Source: F23-B02 sp963620985 (lineage in GTDB: Bacteria; Bacillota; Clostridia; Oscillospirales; Oscillospiraceae). From it: 64,000 nt of DNA. The number at the start of each line of letters is the position of its first letter. Positions within the stretch are counted from its first letter, which is position 1. Positions 32,257 to 41,068 of this stretch are shown piece by piece. The notes below the pieces were generated by a model, which saw only the letters and a program-made list of their open reading frames with translations, had not been told where the DNA came from and ran no database searches. The translations under genes were made by a program, and so were the position numbers. The DNA is taken from assembly GCA_963620985.1 (NCBI GenBank), contig CAVFCI010000006.1, positions 1 through 64,000 on the forward strand, written 5' to 3'.

Positions 32257-32625
32257 TTACTTCTTCTTATTTGCAATGGTGCGTTTCGGACCCTTGCGGG
32301 TACGGGCATTGGTCTTGCTGCGCTGTCCGCGAACGGGCAGACCGCGGCGATGACGCAGGCCGCGATAGCAGCCGATCTCGGTCAGGCGCTTGATGTCGAG
32401 CGCCACACTGCGGCGCAGGTCGCCTTCAACGATGAAGTTGTGGTCAATGCACTCACGCAGCTTTGCTTCTTCCTCTTCGGTGAGGTCCTTTACGCGGGTG
32501 TCGGGATTTATACCGGTCATTGCCAGTATTTTGTTTGCGCTGGTTCTGCCGATACCGTAGACATAAGTGAGTCCTATCTCAATTCTCTTGTCCTTGGGCA
32601 GGTCAACGCCGGCTATACGTGCCAT
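32257..32625 (-). CDS. rpsM: 30S ribosomal protein S13
   Basis: The 122-residue protein has RIAGVDLPKDKRIEIGLTYV, the helix-two-turn-helix and the basic C-terminal tail RGQRSKTNARTRKGPKRTI contacting tRNA. It starts a sub-cluster after a 125-base non-coding gap. Confidence 0.98.
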   Translation of the reverse strand: MARIAGVDLPKDKRIEIGLTYVYGIGRTSANKILAMTGINPDTRVKDLTEEEEAKLRECIDHNFIVEGDLRRSVALDIKRLTEIGCYRGLRHRRGLPVRGQRSKTNARTRKGPKRTIANKKK

Positions 32626-32750
32626 ATTGATCGATCATTCCTTTCGATTATTATTCCGCATTTGAACGGATACGCTTGGCTTATTCCCGCCGGAGGGAGC
32701 CTTGCGGTCCATGCGGGATCTTACTTTTGTCGGACGAGCTGGGTTAATTA
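32626..32750 (-). other. structured spacer between rpmJ and rpsM
   Basis: This 125-base gap, unusually long within the cluster, contains a TCCCGC / GCGGGA pairing enclosing a GC-rich loop on the minus strand. It could be a regulatory leader for rpsM; no promoter is clear. Confidence 0.35.
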
Positions 32751-32864
32751 TCAGCCCTGTCTCTGCTTATGCTTGGGGTTTTCGCAAATTACCATGACTT
32801 TGCCCTTGCGCTTTATGATCTTGCACTTTTCGCACATAGGCTTCACGGAAGGTCTTACTTTCAT
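32751..32864 (-). CDS. rpmJ: 50S ribosomal protein L36
   Basis: A 37-residue protein, easily missed by ORF callers: MKVRPSVKPMCEKCKII, then RKGKVMVICENPKHKQRQG. Zinc ligands are C11, C14, C27 and H32, the zinc-binding form. It lies 12 bases after infA, with AGGAGGT before its ATG. Confidence 0.97.
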   Translation of the reverse strand: MKVRPSVKPMCEKCKIIKRKGKVMVICENPKHKQRQG

Positions 32865-32876
32865 TTGTTTTACCTC

Positions 32877-33095
32877 CTACTTGCTTCTCCAGGTGATGCG
32901 CCCGCGGGTCAGATCGTACGGAGACATCTGCACCGTGACCTTATCGCCGGGGAGGATCCTGATGAAGTTCATTCTGAGCTTACCGGAGATATGGGCAAGG
33001 ATCGTATGACCCTGGCCGATATCGACCATAAACATGGTGTTGGGCAGGGACTCGACTACCGTGCCCTCGAGTTCGATTACGTCGTCTTTTGCCAA
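32877..33095 (-). CDS. infA: translation initiation factor IF-1
   Basis: The 72-residue OB-fold protein reads MAKDDVIELEGTVVESLPNT and HTILAHISGKLRMNFIRILP, characteristic of IF-1, which occupies the A site during initiation. It is located between map and rpmJ. Confidence 0.98.
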   Translation of the reverse strand: MAKDDVIELEGTVVESLPNTMFMVDIGQGHTILAHISGKLRMNFIRILPGDKVTVQMSPYDLTRGRITWRSK

Positions 33096-33128
33096 AATAA
33101 TTTTCCTCCTGGTCGGTTTGACGAAATG

Positions 33129-33905
33129 TCAGTCAATGTTCTCTGCCATAGTGAGTATTTCTGCCTCGCCGTCGGTTATGAGGATCGTGTTCTCATAATG
33201 AGCGGCAAGACTTCCGTCATTGGTCACGACCGTCCAGTCGTTATCAAGAACATGAACGCCGTAGCCGCCCGCCGTTATCATCGGCTCGATGGCTATCGTC
33301 ATGCCCGCAACCAGACGGGGGTTTGCCCTCTTGCCCTTTATGCTGTAGTTCGGGACCTCGGGAGCCTCGTGCATATTGCGGCCCACGCCGTGCCCGACAT
33401 AGTCGCGCACAACGCCGAAGCCGTGCGACTCGGCATATTCCTGTATCGCCGAGCCTATATCGTCGATGCGGTAGCCGGCTCTTGCGAATTTAAGTCCCTC
33501 ATAAAAGCTTTGGCGCGTGACTTCAATGAGCTTTTTTGCCTGCTCGGAGATCTCGCCGCAGGGATAAGTACCCGCACAGTCGCCCACGAAGCCGCCGAAG
33601 GTCGCGCCCACATCAACGGAGACGATGTCGCCGCTGCGGATGACGCGCTTTCCCGGGATGCCGTGGATGACCTCCTCGTTTACGGAAAGGCAGGTGCTTG
33701 CCGGAAAGCCGCCGTAGCCCTTGAAGGTAGGGATGGCGCGCGACTTTATGATAAAGTCGTTGACCTCACGGTCTATCTGCCTTGTGGTCAGACCGTCGGC
33801 TATCGCGGCGCGTGCGACGGATCGTGCGCCGGCGGTGATCGCTCCCGCCTTGCGCATGATCTCGATCTCACGAGCTGTTTTGATTATGATTGGATCTCTC
33901 GACAT
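33129..33905 (-). CDS. map: methionine aminopeptidase, type I
   Basis: This metalloenzyme removes N-terminal methionine. The 258-residue protein has ligand positions in VSVDVGATFGGFVGDCAGTY (two Asp), VGHGVGRNMHEAPEVPN (His) and IAIEPM plus a late Glu (NTILITDGEAEILT). No N-terminal SH3-binding extension is present. It follows adk by three bases. Confidence 0.97.
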   Translation of the reverse strand: MSRDPIIIKTAREIEIMRKAGAITAGARSVARAAIADGLTTRQIDREVNDFIIKSRAIPTFKGYGGFPASTCLSVNEEVIHGIPGKRVIRSGDIVSVDVGATFGGFVGDCAGTYPCGEISEQAKKLIEVTRQSFYEGLKFARAGYRIDDIGSAIQEYAESHGFGVVRDYVGHGVGRNMHEAPEVPNYSIKGKRANPRLVAGMTIAIEPMITAGGYGVHVLDNDWTVVTNDGSLAAHYENTILITDGEAEILTMAENID

Positions 33906-33908
33906 AGC

Positions 33909-34541
33909 TCAGATCCCTAAGGCAGCCTTGATAACCTCAGTCGTCGCCTCAATACTCGGCTGATTGTCAACGCTCTTGAGCTTGCCGCGGCTTTCGTAGA
34001 AAGCCTTGAGAGGCTCGGTCTCCTTGTGGTAGGTGGCAAGACGTGCCTTGACTGTCTCGGGAGCGTCGTCCTTGCGGATGGTCAGCTCGCCGCCGCAGAA
34101 GTCGCACTTGCCCTCCTGCTTCGGAGGATTGGACACGATGTGGAAGGTCTGGCTGCAATCCTTGCAGGTCCTGCGTCCGGACATGCGCTCGATTATCGTC
34201 TCGTCCGCTATCTCGATGGACAGCGCACAGTCTATATCGATGCCAGCCTGCTCAAGCGCCTCGGCCTGAGGGATGGTTCTGGGCATACCGTCGAGGATAT
34301 AGCCGTTCTTGCAGTCGGGCTCGGCAAGGCGCTCGTTTACGATGCCGATGATGACATCATCGGGAACGAGCTTGCCGCTTTCCACATATGCCTTAGCCTG
34401 AAGGCCGACGGGCGTGCCGTTTTTCATGGCCGCACGGAGAATGTTGCCGGTCGAAATGGTGGGGATAGAGAGCATACGGCTGAGTATCTCCGCCTGTGTA
34501 CCTTTACCTGCGCCGGGGGCGCCTAAAAGTATAAGCTTCAT
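33909..34541 (-). CDS. adk: adenylate kinase
   Basis: Adenylate kinase interconverts ATP, AMP and ADP. The 210-residue protein has P-loop GAPGAGKGTQ (8-17), DGMPRTIPQAE, and the long-form LID with zinc cysteines CKDC ... CDFC, typical of Gram-positive enzymes. It lies between secY and map. Confidence 0.97.
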   Translation of the reverse strand: MKLILLGAPGAGKGTQAEILSRMLSIPTISTGNILRAAMKNGTPVGLQAKAYVESGKLVPDDVIIGIVNERLAEPDCKNGYILDGMPRTIPQAEALEQAGIDIDCALSIEIADETIIERMSGRRTCKDCSQTFHIVSNPPKQEGKCDFCGGELTIRKDDAPETVKARLATYHKETEPLKAFYESRGKLKSVDNQPSIEATTEVIKAALGI

Positions 34542-34557
34542 ATCACTGCACCTCTTC

Positions 34558-35832
34558 TTAGCTAAGGAAGCCCTTGTAGTTGCGCATCAGCATCTGTGCC
34601 TCGAGTGCGCGGACGGTCTCAAGCGCAACGCCGACAACGATGATTATCGAGGTGCCGCCGAGGGAAATGCCGCTGAGGGAAGCAGATGTGCTGAAGTGGC
34701 TGATGAGGATAGGAACTATTGCGATAATGCCCAGATAGATCGCGCCGAACAGGGTGATCTTGTTGAGCACCTTCTTGATGAACTCGCTGGTCGGCTTGCC
34801 CGGACGGAAGCCGGGAATGTAGCCGCCGTTCTTCTTGAGGTTGTTTGCGACCTCCACGGGGTTGAACTGGATGGTGGAGTAGAAGTAGGCGAAGAAGATG
34901 ATCAGCAGGAAGTAGATTATCGCATAGGGGATGCTGGTGGTGCTTGCCCATGCGCTGTCGGAGTGGCCGGTGAATGCCGCGATGGTCGCAGGCAGGGTCG
35001 CTATCGACTGAGCGAAGATGATGGGCAGAACGCCGGACATGTTGACCTTCATGGGAAGGTGGGTGCTCTGGCCGCCGTACATCTTGCGTCCGACCACGCG
35101 CTTGGCGTACTGGACGGGGATGCGGCGCTCGGAGTCGTTTATCAGGACGATCAGGACGATCATCGCAAGTGCGCCGATGAGCAGGAGGACGTTGACCCAC
35201 CATGCTACGGTGCCGTTTATGGTGTTGGTGATCATCTGGTACAGGGACGGCGGGAAGCGGGAAACGATACTTGCAAACAGGATGATGGAAATACCGTTGC
35301 CGATGCCGAACTCCGTGATCTGCTCGCCGAGCCACATGATAAGGGCAGAGCCCGAGGTGAAGGTCAGGATGATGACGATCGCCGCCCAGACGCCCTCGCC
35401 GTCAGAGGTGAGGAAGCCGGACTTCATTATCATGTAGTAGTAAGCAAAGCCCTGGATAAGGCCGATCGCTACGGTGGTGTAGCGGGTGATGGAGGCGATC
35501 TTCTTCTTGCCTTCCTCGCCCTCCTCCTTGCTCATACGCTCGAGTGCGGGGATAGCGATGCACAGGAGCTGAATGATGATGGAGGCGTTGATGTAGGGCT
35601 GGATGGACAGTGCAAAGATGGTTGCGTTGGAGAACGCGCCGCCGCTCATGACGTTCAGCAGGCCGAGAACGGTATTCTGCATCTGCGAGAAATACGCATT
35701 GAGGGCATCGATGTTGACGTAAGGAACGGGAACGGCATTACCGAGACGGTAAAGGAGGATGATGACGAGCGTGAAGAGTATCTTGTGACGCAGGTCCTCG
35801 ATCTTCCATGCGTTACGCATTGTCTGAAGCAC
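34558..35832 (-). CDS. secY: preprotein translocase SecY
   Basis: SecY is the channel of the Sec translocon in the cytoplasmic membrane. The 424-residue protein has ten membrane segments, starts MLQTMRNAWKIEDLRHKIL, and carries the plug/pore and C4-C5 regions such as YAKRVVGRKMYGGQSTHLPM and FNPVEVANNLKKNGGYIPG. Its ATG abuts the rplO stop. The ATPase partner secA is also in this window at 49 kb. Confidence 0.97.
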   Translation of the reverse strand: MLQTMRNAWKIEDLRHKILFTLVIILLYRLGNAVPVPYVNIDALNAYFSQMQNTVLGLLNVMSGGAFSNATIFALSIQPYINASIIIQLLCIAIPALERMSKEEGEEGKKKIASITRYTTVAIGLIQGFAYYYMIMKSGFLTSDGEGVWAAIVIILTFTSGSALIMWLGEQITEFGIGNGISIILFASIVSRFPPSLYQMITNTINGTVAWWVNVLLLIGALAMIVLIVLINDSERRIPVQYAKRVVGRKMYGGQSTHLPMKVNMSGVLPIIFAQSIATLPATIAAFTGHSDSAWASTTSIPYAIIYFLLIIFFAYFYSTIQFNPVEVANNLKKNGGYIPGFRPGKPTSEFIKKVLNKITLFGAIYLGIIAIVPILISHFSTSASLSGISLGGTSIIIVVGVALETVRALEAQMLMRNYKGFLS

Positions 35833-36273
35833 TTAGATCACCTCGGCCTTTCCGCCTGCCGCCTCAATTTTCTCTTTTGCGGTTTCAGAAAAAGCGGAAG
35901 CCTTAACGGTAAGTTTCTTGCTTATCTCGCCGTTGCCGAGGATCTTCACGCCGTAGCGGCACTTGGAGAGCACGCCTGCGTCAAGAAGAGCCTTTGCATC
36001 GACGACTGCGCCGTCCTCGAATCTGTCGAGCTCGGAAACGTTGATCGCCTCGAGGGGCTTTGCAAAGATATTGTTGAAGCCTCTCTTCGGGATGCGGCGT
36101 GCCAGAGGCATCTGGCCGCCTTCAAAGCCGATACGGACACCGCCGCCGGAACGTGCCTTCTGGCCCTTGTGGCCGCGGCCTGCGGTCTTGCCGTTGCCGG
36201 TAGCGTGGCCTCTGCCCTTGCGCTTGTCAACGTGGGTGGAGCCGGCTACGGGAGAAAGTTCATGAATATACAT
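35833..36273 (-). CDS. rplO: 50S ribosomal protein L15
   Basis: The 146-residue protein begins MYIHELSPVAGSTHVDKRKG with a glycine/arginine-rich N-terminal arm (GRGHKGQKARSGGGVRIGFE) and ends in the compact L15 fold. It directly abuts secY. Confidence 0.97.
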   Translation of the reverse strand: MYIHELSPVAGSTHVDKRKGRGHATGNGKTAGRGHKGQKARSGGGVRIGFEGGQMPLARRIPKRGFNNIFAKPLEAINVSELDRFEDGAVVDAKALLDAGVLSKCRYGVKILGNGEISKKLTVKASAFSETAKEKIEAAGGKAEVI

Positions 36274-36288
36274 TATGCCTTTTCCTCC

Positions 36289-36468
36289 TTATTCTTCAGT
36301 TACCTGGAGGAGATAGCCGATCTTGGCGATCTTGCCCCTGGTCTGGGGGTTGTCGGGCTGGACGGTCTCGTTGCCGATCTTGTGCAGTCCGAGGGAGTTT
36401 GCGGTCGCAATGTGCTTATCGAGGCGACCGTTCAGGCTCTTGACGAGCTTAATTCTAAGATTAGCCAT
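36289..36468 (-). CDS. rpmD: 50S ribosomal protein L30
   Basis: A 59-residue protein, short enough to escape ORF listing: MANLRIKLVKSLNGRLDKHI, then TANSLGLHKIGNETVQPDNP, QTRGKIAKIGYLLQVTEE. This is the full L30 fold. AGGAGG precedes it, 12 bases after rpsE. Confidence 0.97.
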   Translation of the reverse strand: MANLRIKLVKSLNGRLDKHIATANSLGLHKIGNETVQPDNPQTRGKIAKIGYLLQVTEE

Positions 36469-36480
36469 TTTGCGTCCTCC

Positions 36481-37005
36481 TTAAGCCTGAACTTCTTCAG
36501 GAGTCTTGCCGCGGACGGCAGCCACCTGAGCAGCGTCGCGCAGAGACATAAGACCCTGCATGGTCGCTGCAACGACGTTTGCGGGATTGTTGGTGCGCAG
36601 GCACTTGGTACGGATATCCTTGATGCCGGCTGCCTCAACGACTGCACGGACAGCGCCGCCGGCGATAACGCCGGTACCGGGTGCTGCGGGCTTGAGCAGG
36701 ACGCGGCCTGCGCCGAAGGAGCCGATGATCTCATGAGGAATGGTCGTGCCCTGAAGGGTAACGGTGACGATGTTCTTCTTTGCATCCTCAAGACCTTTGC
36801 GGATTGCTTCGGAAACCTCGTTCGCCTTGCCGAGGCCGTAGCCTACGCGACCCTTGCCGTCGCCAACGACGCAAAGTGCGGAGAACTTCATAACACGGCC
36901 GCCCTTGACGGTCTTGCTGACGCGGTTGAGGGAAACTACCTTTTCAACGAACTCGGATGCTTCCTCGTCTCTGCGGCGATCTCTTCTGTCATTATTGTAT
37001 GCCAT
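36481..37005 (-). CDS. rpsE: 30S ribosomal protein S5
   Basis: The 174-residue protein has the double-stranded RNA-binding-like N-domain (KVVSLNRVSKTVKGGRVMKF) and the S5 C-domain with GAGRVLLKPAAPGTGVIAGG. S5 supports decoding fidelity. Confidence 0.98.
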   Translation of the reverse strand: MAYNNDRRDRRRDEEASEFVEKVVSLNRVSKTVKGGRVMKFSALCVVGDGKGRVGYGLGKANEVSEAIRKGLEDAKKNIVTVTLQGTTIPHEIIGSFGAGRVLLKPAAPGTGVIAGGAVRAVVEAAGIKDIRTKCLRTNNPANVVAATMQGLMSLRDAAQVAAVRGKTPEEVQA

Positions 37006-37024
37006 AATAGTTTTCCTCCTCCCC

Positions 37025-37384
37025 TTAGAACTTCAGGCCGCCCTCACGGGCGCCCTCTGCAAGTGCTGCTACACGGCCATGGAAAATGTAGCCGCCGCGG
37101 TCGAACACGACGTTCTCGATTCCCTTTGCCAGTGCACGCTCGGCGACGGTCGCGCCGATCTTCTTTGCGGCCTCGACGTTGCCGCCGTTGCCTTCAAAGC
37201 CCTTTTCAACGGTGGAGGCGGACACGAGAGTATTGCCTGCCACGTCGTCGATGATCTGGGCATAAATGTTGTTTTCGCTGCGGAATACGCTCAGGCGGGG
37301 TCTTTCGGCAGTGCCGGAGATCTTGCCGCGTACTCTTGCGTGGCGCTTGATGCGCTGCGCTCTTGTATCAGGTCTTTTAATCAT
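37025..37384 (-). CDS. rplR: 50S ribosomal protein L18
   Basis: The 119-residue 5S-rRNA-binding protein has KRHARVRGKISGTAERPRLS, RSENNIYAQIIDD and the terminal DRGGYIFHGRVAALAEGARE. Confidence 0.98.
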   Translation of the reverse strand: MIKRPDTRAQRIKRHARVRGKISGTAERPRLSVFRSENNIYAQIIDDVAGNTLVSASTVEKGFEGNGGNVEAAKKIGATVAERALAKGIENVVFDRGGYIFHGRVAALAEGAREGGLKF

Positions 37385-37400
37385 TCAGGCACACCTCCTA

Positions 37401-37940
37401 TTACTTAGCGCCGGTCTTGCCTTCTTTGCGGCGGATAACTTCGTAGTCATACTTGATGCCCTTGCCCTTGTACGGCTCGGGAGGACGCTTGCCACGAACT
37501 TCTGCTGCAAACTGGCCGACCTTCTGCTTGTCGATACCCTTGATGACGATCTGGTTGGGATTGGGAACCTCTATCTGGATGTCCTCGGTCTCGGGTACGA
37601 TGACCTGATGCGAGTAACCGATGTTCAGAACAAGGTTCTTGCCCTCTTTTGCCGCACGGTAGCCTACGCCGTTTACCTCGAGAGTCTTGGAAAAGCCCTC
37701 GGATACGCCGACGACCATGTTGTTAACGAGGGTACGGGTCAGACCGTGGAGAGATCTGTTCATCTTTTCGTCGTTGGGACGGGTGACGTGAACGACACCT
37801 GCTTCGACTTCGACCTTCATAGTGGGTGCTGCGGTCATTTCAAGTGCTCCCTTGGGACCCTTGACGGAAACGTGCTGACCGTCTACCTTTACCTCCACTC
37901 CTGCGGGAATGGTAATGGGTGCTCTACCAATTCTTGACAT
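37401..37940 (-). CDS. rplF: 50S ribosomal protein L6
   Basis: The 179-residue protein begins MSRIGRAPITIPAGVEVKVD and has two related alpha/beta domains; the second ends with PEPYKGKGIKYDYEVIRRKE, the 23S-contacting signature. Confidence 0.98.
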   Translation of the reverse strand: MSRIGRAPITIPAGVEVKVDGQHVSVKGPKGALEMTAAPTMKVEVEAGVVHVTRPNDEKMNRSLHGLTRTLVNNMVVGVSEGFSKTLEVNGVGYRAAKEGKNLVLNIGYSHQVIVPETEDIQIEVPNPNQIVIKGIDKQKVGQFAAEVRGKRPPEPYKGKGIKYDYEVIRRKEGKTGAK

Positions 37941-37955
37941 AGTTAGCTTTCCTCC

Positions 37956-38354
37956 TTACCATACGAATGCCAGGACCTCGCCGCCGATGTGAGCTGCGCG
38001 AGCAGCCTTGTCGGTCATGACGCCCTTGGAAGTGGATACGATCGCGATACCGAGGCCCTTGAGGACCTTGGGCAGCTCGTCTGCTCCTGCGTAAACGCGC
38101 AGACCGGGCTTGGAGACACGGCGAAGACCCTGAATGGCCTTCTCCTTGCCGGGGAGATACTTGAGGGTGATGCGGATGATGCCCTGAGTGCCGTCGTCGA
38201 TGATCTGGAAGCTCTTGATGTAGCCTTCCTCAAGAAGGATCTCTGCAATTGCTTTCTTCATCTTCGATGCGGGGACATCGACAGTTTCATGCTTCGCTAC
38301 ACCGGCGTTGCGGATGCGGGTCAGCATATCTGCAATGGGGTCTGTGATCTGCAT
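37956..38354 (-). CDS. rpsH: 30S ribosomal protein S8
   Basis: The 132-residue protein begins MQITDPIADMLTRIRNAGVA and ends STSKGVMTDKAARAAHIGGE, standard S8. S8 often regulates its operon. Here an unusual 350-base gap lies just upstream. Confidence 0.98.
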   Translation of the reverse strand: MQITDPIADMLTRIRNAGVAKHETVDVPASKMKKAIAEILLEEGYIKSFQIIDDGTQGIIRITLKYLPGKEKAIQGLRRVSKPGLRVYAGADELPKVLKGLGIAIVSTSKGVMTDKAARAAHIGGEVLAFVW

Positions 38355-38704
38355 AATCTTTTCTCCTTTTTTAGAAGTTACCGGGGATGACTCCCTCGGT
38401 CATGGCCGCGAGGTTCCGCACTAATACATGATTAGCTGCGGCCTTTCGTCGGCTCAAGTTTACGCTCGACGGCCAAGCCTTGATCGGGGACTTGGGGTCT
38501 CGGGCGCAAACTGCGGGGGTAGGCTGCCTCAAAAGAGGCTTTCGAGGCAATATTTGAAAAACCGCCGAAGAGATACACCGAGTTTTTCGGTGTATCTCAA
38601 CTTCGTTTTCCGCAAAATTGGCATCATACTATTTTACCGCAAGCAGCTTGATATTGCAAGCTTTTTTACGCAAAATAAGATGCTTTTTTCACCGGAGCGT
38701 CCGA
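38355..38704 (-). promoter_or_regulatory. long intra-operon spacer with terminator-like hairpin before rpsH
   Basis: Between rpsN and rpsH, genes usually separated by tens of bases, lie 350 non-coding bases. On the minus strand a 12-base stem (GAGATACACCGA with its complement, about 38567-38597) is followed shortly by TTCGGCGG and five Ts. Further small pairings lie nearer rpsH (e.g. around 38360-38450). A processing site, an internal attenuator or a structured autoregulatory leader is possible; no protein of plausible composition is seen. Confidence 0.5.
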
Positions 38705-38890
38705 TTACCAGGATGCCTTGCGGACGCCGGGGATCTGACCCTTGTAAGCCAGCTCGCGGAAGCAGATACGGCAGATGCCGTAGTCACGCAGGTAAGCGTG
38801 AGGACGGCCGCAGATCTTGCAGCGATTGTACTTACGGGTAGAGAACTTAGCAGGAGCCTGCTGCTTGAGAATCATAGATTTCTTTGCCAT
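38705..38890 (-). CDS. rpsZ: 30S ribosomal protein S14, zinc type
   Basis: This 61-residue short S14 carries the zinc ribbon C24, C27, C40, C43 (CKIC ... CRIC). The start at 38890 (MAKKSMILKQ) has GGAGGA upstream; the longer frame to 38983 runs into rplE. This form is normal for Gram-positive bacteria. Confidence 0.97.
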   Translation of the reverse strand: MAKKSMILKQQAPAKFSTRKYNRCKICGRPHAYLRDYGICRICFRELAYKGQIPGVRKASW

Positions 38891-38903
38891 TGTCAGTTCC
38901 TCC

Positions 38904-39443
38904 TTAGTTCGCAAACGGAGCGCCCATGAGTCTGAGCAGCTCGCGTGCTTCTTCATCGGTCTGAGCTGTGGTGGTGATCGCAATGTTCATGCCGCGCAGC
39001 TTCTCGATCTTGTCGTAGTCGATCTCGGGGAAGATGATCTGCTCCTTCAGACCCATGCTGTAGTTACCGCGGCCATCGAAGGCATCTGCGGAAATACCGC
39101 GGAAGTCACGAACGCGGGGAAGCGCGACGTTGAGCAGTCTGTCGAGGAACTCCCACATACGATCCTGACGCAGGGTGACCTTTACGCCGACATGCATGCC
39201 CTCACGGAGCTTGAAGTTAGCGACGGACTTGCGCGCTACGGTAGCAACGGCGTGCTGGCCGGTGATCGCGGAGATCTCTTTGATAACATTGTCAAGTGCC
39301 TTGGCGTTGTCCTTGCAGTCGCCGCAGCCGACGGATACGACGATCTTGTCGATCTTGGGGATCTGCATAACGGACTTGTACTGGAACTTCTCCATCAGAG
39401 CAGGAGCAACTTCCTCAACGTACTTTTTCTTCATTCTTGTCAT
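38904..39443 (-). CDS. rplE: 50S ribosomal protein L5
   Basis: The 179-residue 5S-rRNA-binding protein has NVMQIPK-like MQIPKIDKIVVSVGCGDCKD, FKLREGMHVGVKVTLR and MNIAITTTAQTDEEARELLR. Confidence 0.97.
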   Translation of the reverse strand: MTRMKKKYVEEVAPALMEKFQYKSVMQIPKIDKIVVSVGCGDCKDNAKALDNVIKEISAITGQHAVATVARKSVANFKLREGMHVGVKVTLRQDRMWEFLDRLLNVALPRVRDFRGISADAFDGRGNYSMGLKEQIIFPEIDYDKIEKLRGMNIAITTTAQTDEEARELLRLMGAPFAN

Positions 39444-39461
39444 AGTAAGTTATCTCCTTTC

Positions 39462-39767
39462 TCAGATTTCTGCGCCGCACTTACGGCATACGCGCAGCTT
39501 CTTGTCTGCAACGTACTTGTAGCCGACGCGAACGCCCTTATTGCACTTGGGGCAAACGAGCTGGACCTTGCTGACATAGACGGGAGTTTCCATCTTGATG
39601 ATGCCGCCGTCCTGACCCTTTTTCTTTGCCTTCTGATGCTTGGTGGCTACGCTGACGCCCTCAACGGTGACCTTGCCGTTCTTGGGATCTGCGGAAATGA
39701 CCTTGCCGGTCTTGCCCTTGTCCTTGCCGGACAGGACTATAACTTTATCGCCAGTTTTGATTTTCAT
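39462..39767 (-). CDS. rplX: 50S ribosomal protein L24 with C-terminal zinc ribbon
   Basis: The 101-residue protein has the KOW motif at the N-terminus (IKTGDKVIVLSGKDKGKTGK) and a C-terminal CPKC ... CRKC pair that should bind zinc, a form seen in many Clostridia. Confidence 0.97.
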   Translation of the reverse strand: MKIKTGDKVIVLSGKDKGKTGKVISADPKNGKVTVEGVSVATKHQKAKKKGQDGGIIKMETPVYVSKVQLVCPKCNKGVRVGYKYVADKKLRVCRKCGAEI

Positions 39768-39781
39768 TCTCTGTGCCCTCC

Positions 39782-40153
39782 TTAAATCACTTCGGGAGCC
39801 AGGGACAGGATCTTCATGTAATCCTTATCGCGCAGCTCGCGAGCGACGGGTCCAAAGATACGAGTGCCGCGGGGGTTCTTATCGGTTCCGTTGATAAGGA
39901 CCGCTGCGTTCTCGTCAAAGCGAACGTAAGTGCCATCTGCGCGGCGAACGGACTTTGCCGTGCGCACGACGACTGCCTTGACGACGTCGCCCTTCTTGAC
40001 AGAGCCGCCGGGGGCTGCCTTGCGGACGGAAGCAACGATCACATCGCCGATGCTTGCGTATCTGCGCTTGGAGCCGCCGAGAACGCGGATGCACTTGATT
40101 TCCTTGGCGCCGGTATTGTCGGCAACCTTCAGATAACTTTCCTGCTGTATCAT
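39782..40153 (-). CDS. rplN: 50S ribosomal protein L14
   Basis: The 123-residue protein starts MIQQESYLKVADNTGAKEIK, the L14 signature, and ends GPVARELRDKDYMKILSLAP. Confidence 0.98.
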   Translation of the reverse strand: MIQQESYLKVADNTGAKEIKCIRVLGGSKRRYASIGDVIVASVRKAAPGGSVKKGDVVKAVVVRTAKSVRRADGTYVRFDENAAVLINGTDKNPRGTRIFGPVARELRDKDYMKILSLAPEVI

Positions 40154-40165
40154 TATGCTGCCTCC

Positions 40166-40426
40166 TTACTTAGCCTTTTCTACGATTTCCACGACGCGCC
40201 ATCTCTTGTCCTTGGACAGAGGACGGGTCTCCATTACGCGAACGATATCGCCGATGCCGCACTCGTTGTTCTCGTCATGCGCCTTCAGACGGTAGGTTCT
40301 GCCGATGATCTTCTTATAGGTCTTGTGTGCGACGCGATCCTCCACGATGACAACGACGGTCTTATCCATCTTATCGGATACTACCTTGCCAACGCGAGTC
40401 TTACGGGAAGTTGTTCTATTATTCAT
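40166..40426 (-). CDS. rpsQ: 30S ribosomal protein S17
   Basis: The 86-residue OB-fold protein has KTRVGKVVSDKMDKTVVVIV and DIVRVMETRPLSKDKRWRVV, standard S17. Confidence 0.98.
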   Translation of the reverse strand: MNNRTTSRKTRVGKVVSDKMDKTVVVIVEDRVAHKTYKKIIGRTYRLKAHDENNECGIGDIVRVMETRPLSKDKRWRVVEIVEKAK

Positions 40427-40440
40427 TCTGACTTACCTCC

Positions 40441-40635
40441 TCACTGCTCGAGTTCTTTCTCGCGGATAACGGTCTTGACTCGTGCAATGTCACGCCGTAC
40501 AGCGGAAATCTTTACGGGGTTATCGAGATGATTGGTGGCATGCTGCATTCTGAGCATGAAAAGATCCTTCTTGAGTTCTACGAGCTTCTTCTCGAGATCT
40601 GCTGCGGACATGGAACGTATTTCATTTGCCTTCAT
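40441..40635 (-). CDS. rpmC: 50S ribosomal protein L29
   Basis: The 64-residue two-helix protein begins MKANEIRSMSAADLEKKLVE. The ATG at 40635 is chosen because GGTGGTGA within the rplP end provides the ribosome site; the upstream in-frame start at 40674 would extend into rplP. Confidence 0.97.
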   Translation of the reverse strand: MKANEIRSMSAADLEKKLVELKKDLFMLRMQHATNHLDNPVKISAVRRDIARVKTVIREKELEQ

Positions 40636-40636
40636 C

Positions 40637-41068
40637 TTATTCACCACCGTTCTCAGACTCAGCGCCCTTGGCAATTATCTTGGTCTTGCAGGGCAGCTTG
40701 TGGCTGGCAAGGCGCAGAGCCTCGCGTGCGGTCTCTTCGGGAACGCCTGCGATCTCAAACAGCACTCTGCCGGGCTTAACGACTGCGACCCAGTACTCGG
40801 GAGAGCCTTTACCGGAGCCCATACGGGTCTCAGCCGGCTTCGCGGTGACGGGCTTGTCGGGGAATATCTTGATCCAGACCTGGCCGCCGCGCTTGGTGTA
40901 GCGGGTCATGGCTATACGGGCTGCCTCGATCTGATTGCTGGTGATCCAGCACGGCTCGGTGGCCTGAAGGCCGAACTCGCCGTATGCAACAAAGTTACCG
41001 CGCATTGCCTTGCCCTTCATGCGGCCGCGATGTACTCTGCGGTACTTTACTCTTTTAGGCATTAACAT
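40637..41068 (-). CDS. rplP: 50S ribosomal protein L16
   Basis: The 143-residue protein has MLMPKRVKYRRVHRGRMKGK, IRIAMTR-like EAARIAMTRYTKRGGQVWIK and MGSGKGSPEYWVAVVKPGRV. It overlaps rpsC by one base. Confidence 0.98.
   Translation of the reverse strand: MLMPKRVKYRRVHRGRMKGKAMRGNFVAYGEFGLQATEPCWITSNQIEAARIAMTRYTKRGGQVWIKIFPDKPVTAKPAETRMGSGKGSPEYWVAVVKPGRVLFEIAGVPEETAREALRLASHKLPCKTKIIAKGAESENGGE

Noticed and set aside
34414..37254. Very long open frame on the plus strand opposite adk, secY, rplO, rpmD, rpsE and rplR
   Set aside because: It is a shadow of GC-rich ribosomal genes on the minus strand; no ribosome site or domain, and composition is low-complexity Asp/Gly/Leu.
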